Of a DNA stretch of 64,000 nucleotides, positions 21,129-31,274 are shown one piece after another (position 1 is the stretch's first letter; every line of letters begins with the position of its first letter). Source of the stretch: Cordilura impudica (lineage: Eukaryota; Arthropoda; Insecta; Diptera; Scathophagidae); contig OY821519.1 of the NCBI GenBank assembly GCA_963682025.1, positions 167,088,479-167,152,478 on the forward strand. The letters run 5' to 3'. The translations under genes and the position numbers were made by a program. The notes beneath the pieces are model-generated. The model had not been told where the DNA came from. It was given only the letters and a program-made list of their open reading frames with translations, and ran no database searches.

Positions 21129-21287
21129 TTTTAAAATAAGTTAATTTAAATTAAATAAAAATATAAAAATTCTTTTAAAAAAAACCGAAAAAATAATATA
21201 TTATAAAACTAATAATATAAAACTATATTAAAAATTTTTATTTTCTTAATTTTTATTTTCTTAACTAAAAGAAAAACCAAAATTTGC

Positions 21288-21289
21288 AA

Positions 21290-21315
<26 letters not shown>
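21288..21315. repeat. Poly(A) run, 28 A
   Basis: Uninterrupted run of 28 adenines in an AT-rich stretch; could be a retroposition scar or simple repeat. Confidence 0.8.
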
Positions 21316-21323
<8 letters not shown>

Positions 21324-21734
21324 AAACACACTGGATAATGAACAATGTTATAGAAAATCAAATCCAACATAATGCGTGTGTGTATATTAGTGTGAAGAGA
21401 AATGAACACACTCTTGAGCAGAAACACAAAACAAAACAAAAAAAAAAAAAAAACAACGCGTGAACGTATAGAGAAATTAACACTCTATTAAACTTAAGCA
21501 GCTTAAACACAAAAAAAAATTCGCGTGAGCGTATATGTATAACACAAAGGAGAAAAACTGATTTATTATTAATTGCACTTTTTAAAAATCCCGACGGCTT
21601 TTTCTTTTTTCTTTCGATTAAAGAATATACACGTAATGTAACGTAACGCGTAGGGTTGTAAAACGAAAAGTACGAAAAAAATAGTATTTTAATAACGATG
21701 AAACTTTTTAAACTCTTACTTTTAACTCATACTC

Positions 21735-21756
21735 TCTGTCTGTCTGTCTGTCTGTC
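21735..21756. repeat. (GTCT)n microsatellite
   Basis: Five consecutive CTGT units in the relic BEL leader, the (GTCY)n class. Confidence 0.9.
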
Positions 21757-21766
21757 GTGGGTCGAC

Positions 21767-21980
21767 CCCATTCCCCCTTATCCAATTGATCTGAAACTTG
21801 GTCCATAGTCTTGTTGTGACTACAGATTAATTTTGGGGTTGTCACGCACAGTCACGGAGAGATTAAAACCTCACTTCCCCTTATCCGATCGATCTGAATC
21901 TTTGTGCATAGGCTTGTTGTGGCCAAAGATTAATTTTAAGATAGTCACACACAGTCACGCACAGTCACAGATATATTCAA
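21767..21980. repeat. Imperfect tandem duplication of about 105 bp
   Basis: CCCCTTATCCAATTGATCTG ... AGTCACG is followed by CCCCTTATCCGATCGATCTG ... AGTCACG. Two copies with scattered differences, next to the (GTCT)n tract. Confidence 0.8.
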
Positions 21981-22286
21981 AGTCTTATGCATAAGGAAAT
22001 AAAGAGTTTTAATAAAATCTTTGTTTTTATGGGTTAGATTATTTTACTTTTAAATTAATTTTTACTATACACTTTTTTTAAAATTTTTAAATTTTTTGCG
22101 TAGCTCACACATAAAAAACAAACTGAACCTTACGCACCTTTAGTTTAAATTTGATGCTAGTTGCAGCGAAGGGTTGTTTCTGCTGGTTTTTGCTGGTATT
22201 GCCAAGATGAAGGCTGTGGGAATGTTTTAATTAAAAATTTTCAAAATTTTCCAACTTTTCTTCAGGATCCGCCTCGAAGGATCAAA

Positions 22287-22613
22287 TGTTTGCTTATGTA
22301 GCAAAAAAAAAATACAAAAATTTAACACAATATAATTTTTAGGTTTGATTAGAGAAGAAAATCTCTATTTTATTTTATTAAGATATACTACCTTGAAAAA
22401 TGCAGAAAAGGTGTTTTGCGATATAGCACGAATACTACGAAGGTACCAAAACGATTGATTTTACAAGTTAAAAAATAAAAGAGAGAAGGTGGCGAACAAT
22501 ATCTAAGTACCGTTAACGGTTTTACTAGTTAAAATCTATGTAAACACTCCTTTCAACGATGTATAAAAAAAGGAGTTTCATAGATTTTAACCCAGAATTA
22601 ACCCAAAAATGGC
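22287..22613 (-). repeat. Relic BEL/Pao LTR
   Basis: On the minus strand it shares the order of landmarks seen in the LTR at 50364-50708: a GGGTTAATT word, an inverted repeat around TAAAATCTATG, the palindrome ACCGTTAACGGT (22509-22520), an AATAAAAT signal and a GCAAACA end. Sequence between landmarks has diverged. Confidence 0.7.
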
Positions 22614-22764
22614 TAATCGACTAAAAAGCGGAAAAGTACAAAGAATATATTAAATTGTACTTAAACAAACTTGGAACTCAATGCGCGTCTAGAAAGCATT
22701 GTCCAATTTGGCACGTCTTGAAATTCCAAAAAAAAAAAAAAAACTGGCTGTCGCACTAATAGAT

Positions 22765-23240
22765 ACACCATTTTAACATCTTTTCTTTTATCAACATTTT
22801 CCATAGTCTTGCAATATACAGTATTATTTAATAATTTCAAACAATTTTGTTCAATTTAATTGCTTGCTGACTTCATTAACCAATGCGGCTGATAAAATTG
22901 AAGAATTCTATGAATTGGTTTCAAAATAAGACCATGTTTAATACATTGTTTAAGATTTCTGTAGTGTATCACATAATTTGTTTTATCATTAAAGTCTGTT
23001 ATTAATTTGATCTGTTTCATGCTTTAATTTTTTTCCTACATAAAATGGTAAATCATTGTGGTGGTTGTGTATTGTAGATGGATATTGTAAATCTACTTCC
23101 AATATATAGCCTAATGGTGAATCATCTTCAATATCATTAACATTAAAATCTTCAATGTTTTCAACCCATTCAAAGTTTTTATATGGGAAATGTTGTGACA
23201 TGGTATAACCACATAAATTGTCATCGTCTCTAATATTCTA
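22765..23240 (-). pseudogene. Type-B DNA polymerase remnant (Polinton/adintovirus-like)
   Basis: Minus-strand frames read DNLCGYTMSQHFPYKNFEWV, GYILEVDLQYPSTIHN and LPFYVGKKLKHE, then after a frameshift NYVIHYRNLKQCIKHGL, KPIHRILQF and, past a stop, NNTVYCKTMENV. These correspond in order to conserved blocks of protein-primed family B DNA polymerases common in insect Polinton/Maverick elements: the aspartate-containing Tyr-Gly block, the ILEVDLEYP block and the FGKTMEN block. At least one frameshift and one stop break it. No capsid, ATPase or integrase gene of such an element is seen nearby. Confidence 0.7.
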
Positions 23241-23394
23241 ATTTTATAAGAAAATGTTAAAATGTTTATTATTGATTTTCATTGACGTTTTCAAACAAAC
23301 AAATATTAACATAATATTCTAATTTTATAAGGAAATGTTGAAATGTTTGTTATTGATTTTCATTGACGTTTTCAAACAAACAAATTTTAACAAT
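23233..23394. repeat. 81-bp tandem duplication
   Basis: ATATTCTAATTTTATAAG ... CAAACAAACAAA occurs twice head to tail (23233-23313, 23314-23394) with few differences. Noncoding. Confidence 0.85.
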
Positions 23395-23667
23395 GTTAAT
23401 TCAAAAATAAAACAATATTTTGATAATATTGTAAAAATTGTATTTTGCCGTCGGCAAACGAATATTTTCTCAAATGAATCCAAAAATTTAATTACATAAA
23501 ATTATATTTACAAGTAGTATTTTGTACTGAAATATTTCTGTTTTGTTTCAACAGTTTTTGGAAATGTAAATGATTTCCTGCAAAAATTCATTTTATAAAG
23601 AAATATTTGAATTCTTACAAAAAATATAAATAACCAAAATTAAGATCTATTGAAATAATCAAAACTA

Positions 23668-24128
23668 AAGGTGCTGTTACACGACGTGTTTTTTGCTGTC
23701 ACTTTTTTTATCCATATATAATTCCGTATGTCTGTCAAAATTGTCGTTTTACATATGATTCATAATTTTTGCTATCACACTTGCGTATGTATTTTCGTAT
23801 GACATAACCTCTAAATGTAAACAACAGCTGATATTTTAATTTGTGAATTTAAAAAATTAATTGTTAAAAATAAAGTTATATATTTTTTAATTGTTAATTA
23901 ATATTAAACAATTTATTTTTCTTTTAATATTAATCTTTTTAATTACTTTGTTTTTCTTTCGTCACAAGCAGTGTTGTATTGTATGTTCTAATTGAAAAAT
24001 GTACATGTGACTTTCCACATGTATTGTACATATGCAATGTATCATATGTATCACACGATGTGTACAACTTTTGCAGTGGGAAAATTTTATAGTGCATATT
24101 TAAAAAACACGTCGTGTAATAGGACCTT
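23668..24128. mobile_element. MITE with about 26-bp terminal inverted repeats
   Basis: AAGGTGCTGTTACACGACG at 23668 is matched by the reverse complement of the right end (ACACGTCGTGTAATAGGACC, ending 24128), with two mismatches in about 25 bp. TA flanks both ends. The 461-bp body is AT-rich with no protein. Superfamily unknown; a TA target would fit Tc1/mariner-type. Confidence 0.7.
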
Positions 24129-24246
24129 AGGTTGTTAGGTTGGAAGTGGCTGCTAAACCAAAGGAAAAGCACACTTAGACTCTGGGGTCTATTGTGATAC
24201 CACGGGACGAATAGGTGTTCCCCTCAGTCCCCACCGAAGACCAGTT

Positions 24247-25470
24247 TCAGCTCCTGATGAAGCCCCTGATATGTGAAATGTCCACAATTGAGAGATCAGA
24301 GAGATCGTGAAGAAACGGCGATCCCAATGTTCGAAGTCTCGTTCTGGAGAGCGCCGGGCAATAGCAAAGGAAGTGTTCTATGCTCTCCACCTCCTCCACA
24401 TCCATGCAGCTACGACAAAAGTCATTTGACGAGACCCTGAGGCGTTCAGCGTGTCTCCCTATTAGGCAGTGCCCAGTGATAACAGCAACTACTGTTGAAT
24501 TCTCCCCACGGGGGAGTGATTGTAGCGCACTAGTGCGCCTATGATTCAGAGCCGGCCAGATTTGTCTCGTGATCCTGCACGTTGATCCATTAGCCCATCT
24601 GTTGTCGGTTATGCCAGCGGTGTGAAGCCGAAGTTCCAGCTTGCACGATTCCAGGGGTGTACCAGCACATTCGAAGTCCGCTGGAACCCGTAAGGTAGTG
24701 CCCTGTCTTGCCAACTCATCAGCTTTACAGTTTCCCGGTATATTCCTTTGCCCTGAGACCCATATGAGTCTGATGTCGAACTGCTTGCCCATCTCATTTA
24801 AAGACTTGCGGCAGCTAAGGGTGGATCTTGTTTTCAGGAACATTAATTCCAAGGTTTTTACCGCGGCCTGACTATTAGAGTAGATGTTGACTGCGGTTGT
24901 AGACAGAATATTCCGACCCAAACAGTCAGCAACTTCCTTTATTGCCAGTACCTCTGCCTGATAAACACTGCAGTGGTCTGGCAACCTGCGAGCCAGATTT
25001 AGTTCAAGCTCCTTTGAATAGACTCCGAAACCAACTTGACCACACAATTTCGATCCGCCAGTATAGAAATTTCTGGAACGCCTGCTACCTGGAATCCTCC
25101 CTGACCAAGATTCCCTTGTATCAGAGTTTTGTAATGTCGTTCGAATACACTCCTCGGAGTAGTGTAATCCACGTTCAATGGTAAGTTCCTGTTAGTCAGG
25201 ATCACTCCATGGCCCCAATTATGACCACGTCTTTGTATTGTGCTTCTCAGTCGAATGGCCGATGAGGCCGCCGACTGCTTTCCGAATATGTCCAACGGTA
25301 TTAGGTGTAAGAGGATGTCCAAGTCATCCGTAGGTGTAGTACGAAGGGCACCAGTGATATACATGGAAGCCATTCTCTGTGCCCTTGCAAGAAGGTTGGT
25401 ATTGGAGGCCTTCTCTAGAGCAGGCCACCAAACGATGACCCCGTACAGCAGGATTGGGCGAACCACCGCT
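24247..25470 (-). pseudogene. LINE ORF2 post-RT region and RNase H
   Basis: The upstream part (25466-24999) holds the post-RT region; a frameshift near 25045 leads into the RNase H frame (CGQVGFGVYSKELE ... YQAEVLAIKEVADCLG ... NIYSNSQAAVKTLE ... WVSGQRNIPGNCKADELARQG). In the last block the usual histidine position reads Q (WVSGQRNIPGN, normally WVPGH). A Cys/His tail with CRSCMDVEEVESIEHFLCYC ends the protein, as in LOA/R1-like LINEs. Confidence 0.8.
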
Positions 25471-26600
25471 GTGTAGATCCAGTGAGCAATTTTCGGGCTG
25501 AAGCCCCACCGCTTACCAATGGCGTTTGTGCAGGATTATAAAGCTATAGTCGCCTTCTTCGCACTTTCCTCCAAGTTCCGTCTGAAGTTCAGCTTCCTGT
25601 CCAGGAATACGCCAAGATACATGGCTCCATCAGAGAAGGAGATTCCAGTACCGTAAAGAGAAATAGGGTCGAAGGTAGGTATCTTATACTTCCTCTTGAA
25701 AAGAACAAGTTCCGTTTTGGTCGGATTTACCCCCAGACCGCAACTACTTTCCCAGCTAGATAGCATATTGAGAGCCATCTGTAGAATATCTCTAAATGTG
25801 GATAGAAACTTCCCATTTAAGGCTATGGCCTCGTCTTCAGCGTAGGCGACCACGTTGCAGCCTTGTCTCTCCAACGAAACTAGCATTGAGTTTAGCGCTA
25901 AGTTCCATAGAAGTGGTGACAGAACGCCTCCTTGTGGCGTTCCCCTGTTCACAAATCGGGATATTAGAGTCGTTCCCAATTTAGACGTTATCCGTCTGTT
26001 GGCAAGCAGATTTCCAATCAGTGAGATGATCACGGAGTTCACTCCTAGACTAGATAGTGCCGCTAATATCGAGTCCGGTGTGACATTGTTAAAAGCCCGT
26101 TCTATATCCAAAAAGGCTGTATGGTGTATTCTCCTACCGAGAGCGATTTCGCGATGGTACTCACAAGCTTGTGAAGAGCTGTTTCGGTTGCCGTAAGCGT
26201 GTTGTCGCGCCGACAGCAGTTTAGGATCAATAACTCTTCGTAAGTAAGAATCTATCATACACTCCATTGTCTTCAATAAGAACGATGATACACTTATTGG
26301 TCTGAAGTCTTTTGGAACAGTGTGTGAACTTTTTCCAGCTTTTGGAATGAACACCACTTTCGTCTCCCTCCACTTCAGGGGAATATAAGCTAAGTTGATA
26401 CAGCGAGTGAAAAGCCTACATAGCCAAGGGGAAATGTAGTCCGACACGTGCTGCAATTCAGCTGGCAGGATACCGTCAAGTCCTGGAGATTTGTAAGGTT
26501 TGAAGCTTCTAATCGCCCAGTTCAGTGTTGGTATGTTGACTATCTCCGAAGCAATATCCGTCGCACTAGCGTCTGAGTATTCTGACGTCTGAAGCGACAT
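25470..26600 (-). pseudogene. LINE ORF2 reverse transcriptase with altered active site
   Basis: RT core with KSPGLDGILPAEL, FRPISVSSFLLK, motif A FLDIERAFNNV and RGTPQGGVLSPLLWN. The active-site box reads YAEDEA where the family has YADDV or similar, so the first catalytic aspartate is a glutamate. An in-frame TAA follows KKATIAL at about 25537; the thumb-like region (RPILLYGVIVWWPAL) continues in frame to 25000. Inactive by both criteria. Confidence 0.85.
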
Positions 26601-26652
26601 AGGGGAGTTGCCCGGAAAATGGGTATCCAGTAGCAGGCTAAGTGATTCCCCA

Positions 26653-27400
26653 CTATTTATTTATTTATTTATTTATTTATTTATTAGTCTATGGAAATTT
26701 TTCCTTACAGATTTTAAAAGTAACATACATAACATATATAAATTCGATCAAACATGTTAAAAAACAATTTAAAATTAAAAATGCAAGCTAAATACTTATT
26801 ACATATTATTTAGATAAAGTATTATATTATATTATGTTTAAACACAATTTATAATTGAAAATGGCTAGCTAAATATTTATCACACATTATTTAGATAAAG
26901 TATTATATCCCTTTTAATCAAATCTAAACTTTTCTGAAAATCAATAATGTTATACAGTTGATTATATTCTATACACAGCCGACGAAAAGGATCAGAGTTG
27001 GCATAATTTGTACGATAATACTTTACAATTAGGAACTGAAAATACCGTGAACAGTGCTGTGAGGTATTAATATTGATTCTGCTAAGGAGAAATTCGGAAT
27101 ATATATTTCCATTTATCAAGTTGAACAAAAAAGTTATATTAAGAATACTTCTTCGGCTTTTAAGCGTAGGAAGCTTAATAAGAGCGAGACGCCTTCTATA
27201 AGAAGGTAATTGTATATTTGGATCCCATCCAAGTCCACGAAGGCAAAATATTAGAAATTGTTTTTGAACAGACTCAATTGAATTTGAATTAACGGTGTAA
27301 AAAGGATCCCAAACTACAGAACCATATTCCAAAATTGGTCTTACAAGTGTAGTAAAAAGTTGCTTTGTTGTGTAAGAATCACCAAGAATTACATTTTTCC
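26653..27400 (-). mobile_element. 3' end of a second LINE with (TAAA)n tail
   Basis: Plus-strand (TTTA)n at 26654-26686 is a (TAAA)n tail on the minus strand. Upstream is the C-terminal part of a LINE ORF2 without RNase H: TTLVRPILEYGSVVWDPFY, SVQKQFLIFCLRGLGW, LPSYRRRLALIKLPTL and SRININTSQHCSRYFQF. Such C-termini are usual in Jockey-type elements. It is 5'-truncated at about 27400 and lies inside the LOA-like LINE. Confidence 0.7.
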
Positions 27401-27762
27401 GTTCTAATCTTCTTCTTGAGGGTCCTAAGCTGCAGCTTGTAGGCCAACCAATCCTCGTCCGCTCTTGAAGACTTTGTCTTGTTAAAGAGTTTCCTGCAGG
27501 CGTTTCTGCCCTGTTGCAGCTCTCTAGACCACCATGGTGGTTTCTTCTTGCCCTTTGGCCATGCCGCGGGGCAAGAAGCATCTAAAGATTTGTTAAAAAC
27601 CGTCGTAATATGATCCACAAGACCATCTATGTCCTCGGAATTACGCGGTTCGGATAAGGCTATTGTCGCCAATAACCCGGCAAAAGTTTTCCTATACTTA
27701 ACCCAATTTGTCCTCTTCAGATTTCTGGGGACACTTTCCACCGGGTCTTTTTCTCTAAGCAA
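27400..27762 (-). pseudogene. LINE ORF2 linker between endonuclease and RT
   Basis: Same frame as the endonuclease beyond the TAA. Contains WVKYRKTFAG, CPAAWPKGKKKPPWWSREL and RNACRKLFNKTKSS, typical of the region between endonuclease and RT in LOA/R1-like LINEs. It stops at about 27400 where another LINE fragment begins. The last stretch before RT domain 0 is missing. Confidence 0.7.
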
Positions 27763-27771
27763 AAATTCAAT

Positions 27772-28407
27772 TTATCGATGGTCAGAAAAGGAGTGGTCAT
27801 CCAACACCCTCCAACAATCAATTTTATCAAATAATGTGTCCGATACAAAGATAACGTCAAATACCTCCATACGAATACTAGTTACAAAAGTCGGTTCATT
27901 TCCCTTGTTACATATATATAGGTTAGTACTAAATAAAAACTCCAAAAGTAACTCACCTCTTTCGTTCAAATTGGTACTTCCCCAGATCTGATGATGTGCA
28001 TTGACGTCACAGCACAGCACTAATTGGTGTGTAATCCTTTCGGCTTCCCTGATTAGCTTTGCCACATTGTCTGGCGGAATAGGCCCAGGATCACAAAAAT
28101 AGGCGGAGGCGAGCCAGATTGATTTCCCATCTAGCTCCAGGCTGGCCGCTATTTCATCCCTGTCACTGAAATTAGATAACAAGAAAATATTAAGGCTGTT
28201 CCTCGCCAAAATGCAGGTCCTTGGTGTACCTTTATCTTTAGCGACGAACAGCTTGTAATCAGGAGTCTGCAGTCCGCAAACCCTGCCTCCACAAACCCAG
28301 GGCTCTTGGATGGAGACCATGTCTACTTCACCTGTCGTCAGGCGAAGTAGAAGTGCAGCTGTGGCGGCTTTACAGTGATGGAGATTTATCTGTAGGAGCC
28401 GCATCAT
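27772..28407 (-). pseudogene. LINE ORF2 APE endonuclease domain
   Basis: Starts MMRLLQINLHHCKAA at the second half of the ATGA overlap. Motifs follow in the order known for apurinic-type LINE endonucleases: QEPW near residue 35, CDVNAHHQIWGS near 134 and a closing SDHR at the end. This enzyme nicks the target to start reverse transcription. An in-frame TAA directly after SDHR interrupts ORF2; the same frame resumes beyond it (27762-27400). Confidence 0.8.
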
Positions 28408-28880
28408 CTGTAGCTGCCTGCACGTCCATCTCCCTTACCGGGATTTCGGCCCTCCATGCTATCAAGGAGGTCATCTTCGCCACCAAATAGTCCAGAAGCG
28501 TCCCCCAACAGTTCGGAGTCAGATGTTAAGTATCCTTCCTCCATGGCTGTTTGGGAGCTCTCCTCAGTCCGGACTTCACCTGTGGTCCCCTCCCCAGCAG
28601 ATTTTTCTACTGGTTTGGCGATCTCCGTGATTGGTCCTTGGTCGCCCTTGTAGACTTTTATTTGGATTTGCCCAAAGCCGTAGGAAACTATGCCGTTTGT
28701 CCCGGTTAAATGCGGGAGGGATTCGATATTGAGTAGTAGTACTACCTGTCTACGGTTCCCCTCCGCATCACCAAATCTACCAATCTTCCAATTGTGTGTT
28801 GGAAGGTTAGGATTGCAGACCTTCAGCATCTTTAACACGGATTCAGCTTCCCCGGAAGTTGCCGGAATCCAAGCATGCGA
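28404..28880 (-). pseudogene. LINE ORF1 protein, C-terminal part
   Basis: Translation runs from HAWIPATSGEAESVLKMLK through NPNLPTHNWKIGRF and VVLLLNIESLPHL to a charged tail rich in Glu, Ser and Gly. The first 70 residues resemble the DUF4780-type RNA-binding domain of Bilbo/LOA-like ORF1 proteins. The stop (TGA) shares bases with the ATG of ORF2 (ATGA overlap), which suggests reinitiation. The N-terminus is absent because errantivirus-like sequence starts at 28881. Confidence 0.7.
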
Positions 28881-29190
28881 GTTAACAAATCAAAATATCA
28901 CTCCTTTAATTTTTAAAAACATTTAGTGACTTTATTCATGATTGATGGTCTTAAGACTAACTTAAAAATATTTCTTTATTTTATGCCAAACTTCAGAATT
29001 CGATTATTTTCATACATATATTCATGAGTCGACAAAACATTATTGTGCAATCAACAATTCTTTTCTTTATTTTAAAAAGAAAGCAGTATTGGGCAATCAA
29101 TGCTTTATTTTAGATTTTAATATTTATGTTGGTTTAATATTTCAACAAAATTGCATTTAACTACAGCAAAACGCAATTTGATGATTCCAA
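28881..29190 (-). repeat. E3 3' LTR (probable)
   Basis: Lies between the env stop and the LINE at 28880. The outer edge reads GAGTTAAC, and AGTTAAC-type ends are usual in gypsy/errantivirus LTRs. GGTCTTAAGACTAACTTAAAAAT near 28950 resembles the E4 LTR near 61510. The inner boundary is not certain. Confidence 0.5.
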
Positions 29191-30625
29191 CATTTCACAA
29201 TCAGAGCAACGAGGAATGATTCTCCCGAATTCTTCCATTTGACATTTTGCATCTATCATGCAATATTATTATTAATATTATTACTATTGTTGCTAATATA
29301 AGAGGTGGTACACTATAGGTTATAATTTTATTATATTTTATTTCTTCTATTTCTTTTAAATTTTGTATTGTCGTTAGTTTCACTTCCTCCATTGTAAGTG
29401 TTGTATTAAATGTTACATTTTGAAATTTTGGAACGATTATTTTATCTAAATATATTTTATTTTTATTTGAAAATTTTTGGTTTGCTATTTTTAATGAGCA
29501 ATTATTGTAGTGTACTAAAATATTTCTATTTAAAACATTTTCTGTGTTCTTATAATTACTTGTAATAGTCTCATTCTTTGCATTCTTGACCACAATTGTT
29601 TGGTCATTAATATTTATGATTTCGGTATTATAATTTGTAACCAGTTTACATGTTTTTTTGTGTACAATGATTTGATAGTTTACATTCACTAATATATTTA
29701 TCTTTCATATATGTATATGTATTATTATTGTAATGGAATATATTTTCAATTTCAGCTTCTATTTCCTTATTAAAATATGGAACGAGTATAATAGTCATTA
29801 TTTGTATAATTTTAAATGTTTTTGGAACCTTAATTACAAAAATTAATTCATTATTTTTTTCGAAGATTGCTGTTCTTAAATATTGAATTTTTCTTATATC
29901 AACTTCGTAATCATCTGTTTCTTGTTTTGCTAAAATACTTGCATCGCTAATCCTATTTTGTTCTGTTGTAATATAGCTTTGTATGTGTTATATATAGTTT
30001 TTAATTGTTGTCAAAAAAAGTAACCTTTCAAGATATATGTTCCGTGTTAATATGTTTCTAACTGTTTTATAAATTCCTTCTATGTGGTATAGTATCTGTT
30101 TTTGGTTTTGTGTTATAGTGTCTTTTATTAATTGTATTGTTCTATTAAAATGATCATTATTTTTTATCTGTTGATTTTGCCCTGTTATAGAATTATGCAT
30201 GTTTGTGTCAATTGTGTTAAAATGATTAGTGATATCTTCCTGGTCCGTATTATCCATCGTACCAAAAAGATATTTGTATGACCTACCAAGTTTATTAGTC
30301 CTCGTTTCTGTCTGCCATTAGGTGTTACTGTCTTCAGCTTGCTTAATAATGTTTCTACTTCGTTATTCATAAAATGTTGTTCATTTTTACTAAAAGTGCT
30401 TGTATTGCTCTTCATTGATAACAATACATTTTTTATATCCAGTATATCTATTTGATGCAAAATTAAATCGGATTCAATTGGAATGTTACAATTTCCGCTA
30501 ATAATTTCCACGTAACCGTTTGTCTCCATTATTGGGTAAATCGTTATATTAGCTCGAATTGGTGTAAATGTTATTATAGCCATTATTATCCACAATATAA
30601 TCTGTAATTTTGGACTTAGGGGCAA
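29190..30625 (-). pseudogene. E3 envelope-like glycoprotein gene, broken
   Basis: Env of an errantivirus-like element. The N-terminal frame (30625 onward) opens with a hydrophobic signal segment (IILWIIMAIITFTPI). A furin-type site follows (RQKRGL) with a fusion-peptide-like Gly/Leu stretch. The middle part lies in other frames (30257-29988). The C-terminal part (29689-29201) has a transmembrane helix near its end (PPLILATIVIILIIILH) and a short cytoplasmic tail. At least two frame changes separate the parts, so no functional protein is made. Confidence 0.75.
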
Positions 30626-30805
30626 TTGTTAATTTCAGTTTGTTAAAGGATTGTTAAATTTATTTGGTCTTTTAATATTACTAGTATGTATTCCTTCTAA
30701 GCATTTTTCTCTAAACTTGGGTTCTTCTATATGACGTAAACTCTTATAGTTTTTTATAAAACCCTCCTGTCTAGTTTCTATATCATTTTCCCTATTCTCG
30801 TTCCG

Positions 30806-31274
30806 TTAACTTATTACCTTTTCTTTTTCTTCCCATAATCTTTTTCGTATCAACTCCCGATCTACTTTTGCATATTGAGCCGCCATTGGGGTACACTTTA
30901 TTGTACTATGGTATGTATTATTGTAAATTGTAATGGCCTTTGTCATCTGTTCAATTATGGGTAGTTTCTCCTCCAAATTAGGACTTCTTATTCTTTCCGT
31001 AAGGGTACCATTCAATCTCTCTATATCCGAGTTCCCTGTATGACTATTCGGTTTGGTTGTTTGATACTCAATTCTTTATTTTTCCAAAAATTCGATTACA
31101 TTCTTTGATTTAAACTCATTGTCAAAAACAAACTTGTTAATTTTACCCTTTATTGAGAGAAATTCCCTGATCTTTTGCACGATAGTTTGGCTGTTCCTAT
31201 CTGGTAGGTGAAAACAAATGGAATGTTTGGAAAACTTATCAATTAAAATAACAAACGAATTTTTACTATTAGTA
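30806..31274 (-). pseudogene. E3 integrase, core end and C-terminal part
   Basis: Continues the integrase core left of the mariner: FVILIDKFSKHSICF, then FDNEF with the second catalytic aspartate and DIERLNGT with the glutamate. After that comes a region with NNTYHSTIKCTPM. An in-frame TAA lies between the aspartate and the glutamate block. The first catalytic aspartate is on the other side of the mariner. Confidence 0.75.

Larger units (their letters stand above)
20760..22613 (-). mobile_element. Relic BEL/Pao element (5' LTR, leader, gag start)
   Basis: Minus-strand remains of a BEL/Pao retrotransposon related to the one at 50.4-58.8 kb: LTR at 22613-22287, a long leader with microsatellite and duplications, and an N-terminal gag piece at 21128-20800. 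The LTR-leader junction reads GCAAACA then TTTGATCCTTCGAGG, parallel to GGCAAACA then TTTGGTCATCCGAA in the younger element. Protease and pol are absent. Confidence 0.75.
24130..28880 (-). mobile_element. LOA/Bilbo-like LINE, nearly full length but broken
   Basis: Minus strand, 5' to 3': ORF1 C-terminal part (28880-28404), APE endonuclease (28407-27772), linker (27762-27400), reverse transcriptase (26600-25470), RNase H (25050-24247) and a short 3' UTR to about 24130. APE endonuclease plus RT plus RNase H with a second ORF is the LOA/Bilbo architecture. About 0.75 kb of another LINE (26653-27400) replaces part of the endonuclease-RT linker. The 5' end of ORF1 is missing. Confidence 0.8.

Noticed and set aside
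21209..21439. Minus-strand frame with Phe runs
   Set aside because: Product of a poly(A) run and AT-rich sequence.
22660..22745. Plus-strand piece of BEL LTR next to the relic
   Set aside because: Only short words (GCATTGTCCA) agree; too little for a call.
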